DNA of 14,358 nt from Leptospira ilyithenensis (GTDB lineage Bacteria > Spirochaetota > Leptospiria > Leptospirales > Leptospiraceae). Positions 7,330-14,358 of this stretch are shown one piece after another. A program made the translations under genes and the position numbers. The first letter of the stretch is position 1; every line of letters begins with the position of its first letter. The stretch is from positions 1-14,358 of the forward strand of contig NZ_RQHV01000037.1 in NCBI RefSeq assembly GCF_004771005.1, given 5' to 3'. Under the pieces are notes generated by a model that was not told the DNA's origin, searched no databases, and saw only the letters and a list, made by a program, of their open reading frames with translations.

Positions 7330-9673
7330 TTAACGTGTATTTAGCGAGAGTGTAAGGGGGCTCCCCGTTTCGATCCAGACTTTGGAAATTATGGTGAAAT
7401 CCCCGGATGGACTGATATCCGATCAAGGTAAATTTGTTTTGTCCTTTCGGTTTCAACAAAATACTGCGATTGAAAAAATACAGAACTGGGTTGTCTTTCA
7501 ACTCGCTCGCTATATCCTGAAAATGAGGCTGGATCTTGATATAAGTTTCGTAAATGTCGATGGAATTTGCGGCACGCATAATGACCGTTTTGTTTTTGAT
7601 GCTGGGAATGTTCCGATTGCTTAAAATCCAATTTTTAGGTTCGTAATATTCCTTATTGAAACTTCCTACACCGTCTGCTGCGAGAATACGGATGTTCCGA
7701 AAGGAATACAACTGCTGTTTTTTATCCATAGGAACTTTTTTCAAAAACAAATCCACTTCCTTCGGCAATTCCCAAAGAACCACTTCCATCTTGGGAAAAT
7801 GAAATGCTACGGATTGGGAAGTGATACCCGGTGCATCGGGATTGTTCAAAGCGGGACCGATGTCCAGGAATACCACATTCTCCCCTTTGTCATAGGAAAG
7901 ATGTTTCGGAAAAATATCTTCTTTCAGAGAAGCAAGTGCCGGCGTTCCGAAATAATCTTTTTCCAATAAATCTCTCAAAAATTCATTTGTATCTTCCAAC
8001 CTATTATCATAGGTTCTGGCACGGATCTCTTCTTCCTGACCTGAGAAAATATAACGCCCGGTATATGATCGGATAACAGACTCTTCCAAATTTGTAAAAA
8101 GATTCAAGTCGGGAGAATCCAAAATTCCCGGATAGATATAATCCGGAACCAGCGGATTGTTGTTTAATGTTTGGATTTGGCTATAAGGAGTGAGTCTCGT
8201 GTAATTTCTATAGAGATTGTCCGATTCGGACGCAGCACCTTTTTGCAAATAAATCAATGCAAGTCCGAATAAGGATTCGCGATAAAAGATCTTGTCTTCG
8301 CTGGGAAGTAGTAACCGGGAAGCAACGATCTCTTCCCATAAAAGCTTGGAATCATTCAGCTTGTTCTGTTTATACAGAATGGCAGCTTGCAATTGTAATA
8401 CGAGAAAATTCAATTCGTGATTTGTAAGTTGTTTTTCAAATAATATACCGCGGGATTTTTGCAGAAAATCGAAGGCAGAAGGAAATGCCTTCAGATCGTA
8501 TTCCAATTTGGCAAAATCAAAATAAAATAGCGCCGATTCAAAATCATTCTTTTTGGAAAAATATGATTCCAATTGGTAAAACCCGCCGAGTGCGACTTCC
8601 TTTTGTCCCAGGCTCGCAAGTAACAAAGAATGATACCAAAGATTGCGAAGCGCATCTTGGTCTTCTGCAAGACCCAGACTGGAATACATTTCTTTTGCGG
8701 AGGTAAGATAATAAACCGCATCTTCTTTTTTACCTTGGCGGATCAGTAATTGCCCCAAGAGAGAAAGATTATTTGCGTATTCGAAATGAAAAATCTGATC
8801 CGTAGCTTCCCGTTTTTTGCGTGCTAGTTGGAGATAGTCCCAAGATTTTTCCCAATCGGGAGAATGGAAAAGCCCGGTTGCAATCGAATACGCAAATTGG
8901 GATGCATAGATGGAATGGGTCGGATTTTTATTGTCTTCCCATTTTTTCCAAAGTTCTTTGTGACCCGAAATTCCTTTGATTGCAAAATTCCGTTTCATCT
9001 GTTCGTAAAAAACAAAGGAAGCCTTCGGAGAAGTAAGCGAAAGATTTTTAGCAATTGTTAGTTTGTCTTCATTCGATTTGGATTCGGAAAAAAGGGAAAT
9101 ATAGGCAGAAAATTCATTGGAAGAAAGAGCCTCTGAATCGAAATCCTCTGCGACAAGCTTGGGAGGATTCAATAAGATCCGATTGAGACGGATGGTTTCG
9201 GAAATCAAATGATGATAAGAACGGGTGACTCGGCCCGGCAAAGTCCCTATTTCCGGCCAGGAAACCGTGAAAGAATCTCCGCTATAAAACTTTTTGGTTT
9301 TAGGAAAATAAAGCTTGGGCTGGAATTCCAAAAAATCTTTGCTCAGAGAAAAATCACCCAATAGAATGATATGTAGATTGTCTTTTTGGGTTTGCCGCAA
9401 AGTCTCCGTTTCTCCGTAAAAAACGGAGCCCGACATCTCGGCAAACTGAAGGTACACAATATTCCGAACCGCTTTGGCAATCGAACCTTCATCTTTATAA
9501 TTCCCCAATTTCCAATCCCCAAGTGCAATATGAGGAAGTAAAGCGGGTGCATTATAATTTTTCGGCAAAGATTCTTTTTGAATCGTGTCCCGAATAGAAT
9601 AATATAACGGAGGATAGGCGATGGCCGCCAGGAGGATTAAAGTGAGTAGGAAGTTTTTTTGAAAATGGGACAA
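7319..9673 (-). CDS. Membrane-anchored TPR protein with methyltransferase-like C-terminus
   Basis: The 784-residue product begins with a membrane helix (about 7-27), probably a signal anchor with the rest outside the cytoplasm. Residues about 45-170 recall the TolB-N/CsgG-like fold (HIALGDWKLGNYKDEG, then IILLGDFSLSKDFLEFQPKLYF). Residues about 250-490 are helical pairs typical of TPR repeats, such as FEYANNLSLLGQLLIRQGKKEDAVYYL. From about 598 a Rossmann-like domain resembles class I SAM methyltransferases: VVFLDIGPALNN (motif I with altered glycines), MEVVLWELP (acidic end of strand 2), NIRILAADGVGSF, and a final ILLKPKGQNKF segment. The altered motif I and probable extracytoplasmic position argue against ordinary SAM-dependent catalysis. 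The start is TTG at 9673-9671, forced by an upstream in-frame TAG. An ATTCTTAGAAT palindrome at 9710-9720 lies upstream; no strong promoter was found. Domain calls are inference. Confidence 0.7.
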   Translation of the reverse strand: MSHFQKNFLLTLILLAAIAYPPLYYSIRDTIQKESLPKNYNAPALLPHIALGDWKLGNYKDEGSIAKAVRNIVYLQFAEMSGSVFYGETETLRQTQKDNLHIILLGDFSLSKDFLEFQPKLYFPKTKKFYSGDSFTVSWPEIGTLPGRVTRSYHHLISETIRLNRILLNPPKLVAEDFDSEALSSNEFSAYISLFSESKSNEDKLTIAKNLSLTSPKASFVFYEQMKRNFAIKGISGHKELWKKWEDNKNPTHSIYASQFAYSIATGLFHSPDWEKSWDYLQLARKKREATDQIFHFEYANNLSLLGQLLIRQGKKEDAVYYLTSAKEMYSSLGLAEDQDALRNLWYHSLLLASLGQKEVALGGFYQLESYFSKKNDFESALFYFDFAKLEYDLKAFPSAFDFLQKSRGILFEKQLTNHELNFLVLQLQAAILYKQNKLNDSKLLWEEIVASRLLLPSEDKIFYRESLFGLALIYLQKGAASESDNLYRNYTRLTPYSQIQTLNNNPLVPDYIYPGILDSPDLNLFTNLEESVIRSYTGRYIFSGQEEEIRARTYDNRLEDTNEFLRDLLEKDYFGTPALASLKEDIFPKHLSYDKGENVVFLDIGPALNNPDAPGITSQSVAFHFPKMEVVLWELPKEVDLFLKKVPMDKKQQLYSFRNIRILAADGVGSFNKEYYEPKNWILSNRNIPSIKNKTVIMRAANSIDIYETYIKIQPHFQDIASELKDNPVLYFFNRSILLKPKGQNKFTLIGYQSIRGFHHNFQSLDRNGEPPYTLAKYTLNDK

Positions 9674-9735
9674 GGACTTGCAGTTCTAAAAATAATGATT
9701 TGACCCAGTATTCTTAGAATTTTGCATATTTCAAG

Positions 9736-9759
9736 GAAAAAATGGGGCTTATGCCCCAT
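9736..9759 (-). terminator. Intrinsic terminator of the fliK-flgD-flgE operon
   Basis: On the minus strand ATGGGGC-ATAA-GCCCCAT forms a perfect 7-bp GC-rich stem with a 4-base loop, followed at once by a run of Ts. It begins 14 nt after the flgE stop codon, the classic layout of a rho-independent terminator, and separates the hook genes from the TPR gene starting at 9673. Confidence 0.88.
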
Positions 9760-9773
9760 AGTTCAGTTTATGA

Positions 9774-11168
<1,395 letters not shown>

Positions 11169-11205
11169 AGCTAGTTACCTTATTTTCCTTATCGTCTACT
11201 TTCGA

Positions 11206-11787
11206 TTAATCCTGATATGCTTCTTGTTTTTTTAACGTATTATTGGGAAGCGCCTGAGGTGCTTGCGGTTGCATCATCGTCTCAGCCTTTAATACTTCCG
11301 GGTCGGAAATCAAATTGAGTTTTGCGACATCAATCATTCTTCCGTTCACCCGAACATAGGTTTTACCTTCGTTATCGAATAGAATTGCTCCGGCGATTCC
11401 GGTTACATCTTCTCCCGATACCAGGTCGGGCCCCGAGACCATCTTGCCTACGACCGAATAACTTTGCTTAGATTCCATTCTTTGAATTCCGGAAGAGATA
11501 TTTTTCATCTGCTCCAAAGAAGAAAATTGCGCCATCTGTGCGATGAAGTCCTTATCCTGAACCGGATTCGTCGGATCCTGGTGGGACAATTGAGTGAGAA
11601 GTAATTTCAAAAAATCATCTTTACCCAGCTCTTTTTGTTTTTCACGGATCTCGATACCTTTCAGTCCGCTCTTTTCTTCCTTCTCCATCTGATCCAGATG
11701 TTTGCGGATATTAAAAGTTTTCTCAGTGTCGAGGTATCTGCTTCGAACCGCATTCTGGCTGGATAGATCTTGTATTCCTTCTGGCAT
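11206..11787 (-). CDS. flgD: Flagellar hook capping protein FlgD
   Basis: FlgD sits at the tip of the growing hook and guides insertion of FlgE subunits. The 193-residue product has the diagnostic conserved block [18 protein letters not shown] followed by [19 protein letters not shown] (about 55-94). This is followed by [13 protein letters not shown], a region expected to form the start of the Tudor-like domain. The protein is shorter than enterobacterial FlgD (about 230 residues), lacking much of the C-terminal beta domain, and ends in a Gln/Pro-rich tail. The ATG at 11787-11785 has an excellent ribosome-binding site (AAAGGA). It begins 15 nt after the fliK stop and precedes flgE by 37 nt, consistent with one transcript. 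Confidence 0.95.
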   Translation of the reverse strand: MPEGIQDLSSQNAVRSRYLDTEKTFNIRKHLDQMEKEEKSGLKGIEIREKQKELGKDDFLKLLLTQLSHQDPTNPVQDKDFIAQMAQFSSLEQMKNISSGIQRMESKQSYSVVGKMVSGPDLVSGEDVTGIAGAILFDNEGKTYVRVNGRMIDVAKLNLISDPEVLKAETMMQPQAPQALPNNTLKKQEAYQD

Positions 11788-11802
11788 ATACTATTCCTTT
11801 GT

Positions 11803-13482
11803 TTAAACGAAAATTTCGAGCCCGTCCTGGGCGGGTTTGAGTCGTGATGAAATCTCGGCTTCATCATCTAACGCTTGTTTTTTTGCATTGGAAGAATAGG
11901 ACTGTACCGATTCCGGATCAAATTGTTTCCAACGGTCCTGACTGTTTCCGGATAGAGACGAACCGCTGTTATCCCAAATGTCCACGAGCAGATTTTCCAA
12001 TTCCAAACCGGATTCGCGTAAACTCTCTGTCAATTTTGCGATTTCATTCGTGATAAGAGATTTCATCTCTTCTGACTCAACGAGGATTCTCCCTTCTACC
12101 TTTTCACCGTCTACGGTTACTTTCAAAGTAAGTCTTCCGAACTCTTTCGGGTTCATTATGATTTCAGCTGTGGACTTACCGTTTTGAACAATGTCAAACC
12201 GGGCTTGTTTTACCAATTCATCCAAGTTTTTTTGAATGTTTTGTTTGTTCGGCGTGGTCAGTTTTTCCGCACGTGCGGATTCGTCCGTTTTTGCAGAACT
12301 GCGAAGTTCGTTTTGAAATGAAAATCCTTCTTGTCTCAAAGATCCTTTTTTCTCTCCGCCGGCGGAACCTTCCTCTTTGGAATTGAATTGAGCGGAAGGT
12401 ATTTGGATCTCGAGTGTTTCTTTCGGTTTCACTTTGTCAACGACCGACTGATTTCTGTTATCCGATTTATTAAATTCGCGATCTTTCACACCCAAAGAAC
12501 GGATCATTTTTTCCGGAACCGCAGTAGATTCGGAAACTAAGTTCGATTTGTCTTTGGAAGGATCTTCTTTTGCAGACAACTTTTTAGAGGCTGAATTCTC
12601 TTTCGTTTTTTCAGGATTACGATCGGATAGGAAAATATTTTGTTTGAAATTGTCCTGCTTTACGGATTCTATTTCCGATTTGAAAACCTTTTCTCCGTTT
12701 GCTGGTGCACTGGATACCGTGGACGTTTTTGTTACGGATTCTTTTTTGATTTCTTTTGGTTTCGCCTCTTCTTTGCGAAACGATCCGATGATCAGTTTTT
12801 CGTTTTTAGAAACGGTTTTCAAATCCCAGCCTTCGGATTTTCCGTTCAGATCTTCCAGTCCCGATTCTTTTTTCAGATTCGGTTCCAATTTGTCTTTGGA
12901 TTTGGTTTCTTTTGTCTCTTTGCGAAAAAAAGTTTCCGCAAGTTTTTTAGCATCTTCCAAAAAGCTACCGGCTTCCTTCGCATTACCCGCGTACGGTGGA
13001 TTTTTGTCGTTTGATTTCAATAAAGCGAGTTTTTGCGGTGATTGTGCGGAATCTTTTAGGCCGTCTTCTTTGTTCTTTACGGATCTTTCGGAAGCAGAAG
13101 GAAAAAAAATCAGATTGGAAAGAAGCTCAGCAGAAAGGGCAAGATCCTCATCTTCGTCCGTTTCCTCCTCTTCCGAAGAGTCTTTGATTTCTTTTTCCGA
13201 TTTAGGAATCTCCGTCTTGGAGGTTTCTTCTATCTTTTCTTTTTTATCCGAAGAGCCGGGCTCGGAAGGAATTTTAGTATCATCGTATGCGAGAATGGAA
13301 GATTTATTTGCAGAGTCGTTTGCAAGAGGAGCTGGAGAATTGGCCGGATCCGGGAAAAGAAAGTCCGAAAATTTTTCATTTGCCTTATTTGTATTCGTTG
13401 CCACAGGAACATCTAACACTGGTAATTTGAAATCCGGTGCGACCAGTGATAATTGTCTTTTGGGTTCTTGAGAAATATTCAT
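11803..13482 (-). CDS. fliK: Flagellar hook-length control protein FliK
   Basis: FliK is the exported ruler that measures the hook and switches the flagellar type III export gate to filament substrates. The 559-residue product has a long low-complexity N-terminal part, rich in Lys, Glu, Ser and Asp, expected to be disordered and poorly conserved. The Flg_hook domain follows at about 420-505: LVKQARFDIVQNGKSTAEIIMNPKEFGRL in separate conserved blocks, then LTLKVTVDGEKVEGRILVES and a helix ending LRESGLELENLLVDI. The match to the C-terminal FliK pattern (L-x-P-x-x-L/F-G, V-x-V) is good. The ATG at 13482-13480 has AAGGAAG upstream. It is the first gene of the fliK-flgD-flgE unit. A GATAAT hexamer about 50 nt upstream on the minus strand could be a -10, but no good -35 or flagellar sigma promoter was recognised. 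Confidence 0.9.
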   Translation of the reverse strand: MNISQEPKRQLSLVAPDFKLPVLDVPVATNTNKANEKFSDFLFPDPANSPAPLANDSANKSSILAYDDTKIPSEPGSSDKKEKIEETSKTEIPKSEKEIKDSSEEEETDEDEDLALSAELLSNLIFFPSASERSVKNKEDGLKDSAQSPQKLALLKSNDKNPPYAGNAKEAGSFLEDAKKLAETFFRKETKETKSKDKLEPNLKKESGLEDLNGKSEGWDLKTVSKNEKLIIGSFRKEEAKPKEIKKESVTKTSTVSSAPANGEKVFKSEIESVKQDNFKQNIFLSDRNPEKTKENSASKKLSAKEDPSKDKSNLVSESTAVPEKMIRSLGVKDREFNKSDNRNQSVVDKVKPKETLEIQIPSAQFNSKEEGSAGGEKKGSLRQEGFSFQNELRSSAKTDESARAEKLTTPNKQNIQKNLDELVKQARFDIVQNGKSTAEIIMNPKEFGRLTLKVTVDGEKVEGRILVESEEMKSLITNEIAKLTESLRESGLELENLLVDIWDNSGSSLSGNSQDRWKQFDPESVQSYSSNAKKQALDDEAEISSRLKPAQDGLEIFV

Positions 13483-13738
13483 AAGAAACTTCCTTACAAA
13501 CTAAGAATCGAACTTCTGGAAAATTCCTTGAGACAATTATCTTCACTCTTGTAAAGAATATGTCTCCAGGAGAAAAAACGAGAGTGGGAAAGGAAATTTG
13601 GTATCCCCACCCCTCCTTAAGCGTGAATGAGAAGGGAGAGTTGAAATGATTCGATTATATGAGACATAAAGAGGAGTCCTAAACAAGCCAGATGTTGTCA
13701 GTAAGGGCGAATGGTGTGTTGAATGAGTGAGATTGGAT

Positions 13739-13759
13739 CAAAGTTTTTTAGTAACTTTG
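13739..13759. terminator. Small AT-rich hairpin, possible weak terminator
   Basis: CAAAGTT-TTTTAGT-AACTTTG is a perfect 7-bp inverted repeat with a 7-base loop. It lies 22 nt beyond the stop of the minus-strand fragment ending at 13781, where a terminator would be expected. GC content is low and no long T run follows on the minus strand, so function is uncertain. Confidence 0.25.
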
Positions 13760-13780
13760 AAATTTTATCGTAGCCGGACT

Positions 13781-13890
13781 TTATTTTTTTACCAGTTCTT
13801 CTGTGGAAGGCTTTTGTGATTCGTTTTTATCAATGAATTCAAAAAAGCTATCAGCATCTTTTTGCTTTGTTCGAAGGTAGTGTTTCCTTA
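13781..13890 (-). pseudogene. Possible 3' remnant of an unidentified gene
   Basis: A minus-strand frame ending at TAA 13783-13781 reads RTKQKDADSFFEFIDKN and then ESQKPSTEELVKK. The segment has balanced, protein-like composition and looks like the charged C-terminus of a small protein, but the region between it and the inverted repeat contains no ATG, GTG or TTG in frame. Upstream the frame continues only into the palindromic element, whose translation is Arg-rich and implausible. One reading is that the repeat interrupted or replaced the 5' part of a gene. No family is recognised. Confidence 0.25.
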
Positions 13891-13893
13891 TAA

Positions 13894-14047
13894 GATGGGA
13901 TTTTGGTATCCCCGCCAAACGTGAGATGTTCCTCGCTCTTTTTCGCGGAACATCCTGTTCCGACGAAAAAGCTTCGGCCGTCCGTGGCCTCCGCCGCCGC
14001 GAGAAACATCTCACTTGCTTGCGAAATCCCGAATTTCAAAATCCATC
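13894..14047. repeat. GC-rich nested inverted-repeat element (branched hairpin)
   Basis: An outer stem pairs 13921-13936 (GTGAGATGTTCCTCGC) with 13999-14014 (GCGAGAAACATCTCAC) at 15 of 16 positions. Inside it a hairpin pairs 13938-13952 with 13956-13971: CTTTTTCGCGGAACA against TGTTCCG-A-CGAAAAAG, 15 pairs with one bulged A and a TCC loop. A smaller GGCC/GGCC stem lies at 13976-13989. Outside, GATGGGATTTTG (13894-13905) can pair with CAAAATCCATC (14037-14047) with one bulge. The whole can fold as a three-way junction. The composition differs sharply from the AT-rich surroundings. It could be a dispersed palindromic repeat (REP/MITE-like) or a structured RNA; a protein-coding role is unlikely. 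Confidence 0.7.
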
Positions 14048-14124
14048 CCCCCCAAAAAGGGAAATTTTTTTCTAAAAAACGAGAAAATTCCAATAAAAAA
14101 TGATCGCCGCAATTCCATAATTTT

Positions 14125-14153
14125 TTGACTTCTCGCTTTAATACGGCTTAGCT
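14125..14153 (+). promoter_or_regulatory. Candidate promoter of the exported-protein gene
   Basis: TTGACT (14125-14130) is a good -35 hexamer. TTAGCT (14148-14153) lies at 17-base spacing but is a poor -10. If used, transcription would start about 14 nt before the ATG at 14174. Confidence 0.3.
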
Positions 14154-14173
14154 GACCAAATCGTAGGTCCCCC

Positions 14174-14358
14174 ATGCAAACAGAAAACCCATCTGAACGA
14201 AGGTTCACAGGATTCACAAAAACACAAGGCGCGCTCGCGCTTTTTTCCTTTGTATTCTCACTGTTTTTTGCAGGTGCGGTCTTCTCCCAGGCAACGATCC
14301 CTCAGTTGCAGATGGATCCTTACAATTCGAATGTGATGAACCAGGTTTACGCTCAGTC
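14174..14358 (+). CDS. Exported protein of unknown function (5' part, cut by window end)
   Basis: Sixty-one codons are visible and run off the window edge. The product starts with a polar, basic N-region (MQTENPSERRFTGFTKTQG) followed by a hydrophobic core (ALALFSFVFSLFFAGAVFSQ), a long but plausible signal peptide cleaved near residue 38-39. The mature part starts ATIPQLQMDPYNSNVMN and is polar. The ATG is preceded by GTAGG at a suitable distance. The gene diverges from the hook operon, so a flagellar or envelope role is conceivable but is not shown by the sequence. No cysteine follows the hydrophobic core, so it is not an obvious lipoprotein. Confidence 0.7.
   Translation, partial: MQTENPSERRFTGFTKTQGALALFSFVFSLFFAGAVFSQATIPQLQMDPYNSNVMNQVYAQ

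Larger units (their letters stand above)
13483..14173. other. Intergenic region of about 690 nt between fliK and an exported-protein gene
   Basis: I find no convincing intact gene here. From the fliK side it holds the fliK 5' region, a copy of the motif TTTGGTATCCCC at 13597-13608, AT-rich DNA with a small hairpin at 13739-13759, a possible gene remnant (13781-13890), a second copy of the motif at 13902-13913, a GC-rich nested inverted repeat (13894-14047), a C/A-rich run, and the promoter region of the plus-strand gene. Small ORFs crossing the inverted repeat on both strands look like by-products of the palindrome. Confidence 0.6.

Noticed and set aside
9710..9734. TTGAAA at 9734-9729 (minus strand) as the -35 of the TPR gene promoter
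   Set aside because: At 17-base spacing the -10 would be ATACTG, which is poor. Too weak to list as a promoter.
12548..13471. 307-codon plus-strand ORF opposite fliK
   Set aside because: It is antisense to the low-complexity Lys/Glu/Ser/Asp-rich part of FliK, whose codon use leaves the opposite strand free of stops. Its Ser/Phe-rich translation has no family features.
13781..14093. Minus-strand ORFs of 77 and 80 codons across the inverted repeat, and a 66-codon plus-strand ORF there
   Set aside because: They are open on both strands because of the GC-rich palindrome, and their Arg/Ala-rich translations mirror it. None has a convincing ribosome-binding site.

Overview
The window looks like chromosomal DNA of a spirochaete, most probably a Leptospira, perhaps of the saprophytic (biflexa-like) branch. 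The evidence is a fliK-flgD-flgE hook cluster with spirochaete-type proteins, a cysteine-free FlgE that has serine and lysines where Leptospira makes its hook cross-link, small orphan STAS genes, a long GAF/HD-GYP protein, AT-rich non-coding DNA and frequent GTG/TTG starts. Genus was judged from protein character only; no database was searched.

Layout, left to right. 1-387: no intact gene; minus-strand coding fragments with frame breaks sit downstream of trpC. 388-1149 (-): trpC, complete in sequence but with no ATG/GTG/TTG at its expected start (ACG instead). 1163-1495 (-): a STAS-domain anti-sigma-factor-antagonist-like gene, 13 nt upstream of trpC. 1557-2945 (+): murD, divergent from it across a short spacer holding a 16-bp palindrome. 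3057-3419 (+): a second STAS protein. 3510-4244 and 4241-6232 (-): a GAF/HD-GYP signalling protein whose stop codon overlaps the start of an exported repeat protein (ATGA overlap). 6286-7329 and 7319-9673 (-): a polytopic membrane protein resembling a degenerate ammonium-transporter fold, overlapped by an upstream gene for a membrane-anchored TPR protein with a methyltransferase-like C-terminus. 9774-13482 (-): flgE, flgD and fliK, transcribed fliK to flgD to flgE and closed by a strong intrinsic terminator at 9736-9759. 13483-14173: about 690 nt without a convincing intact gene, containing a complex inverted-repeat element and a possible gene remnant. 14174-14358 (+): the 5' part of a gene for an exported protein, cut by the window end.

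Functional picture. The best-defined unit is the hook operon: FliK controls hook length, FlgD caps the growing hook and FlgE is the hook subunit. TrpC (tryptophan synthesis) and MurD (peptidoglycan precursor synthesis) are housekeeping enzymes beside two STAS proteins, which usually act in partner-switching regulation; no cognate kinase is in the window. The HD-GYP/exported-protein pair and the TPR/Amt-like pair are the least understood units. No CRISPR array, rRNA, convincing tRNA, insertion sequence or prophage was seen.
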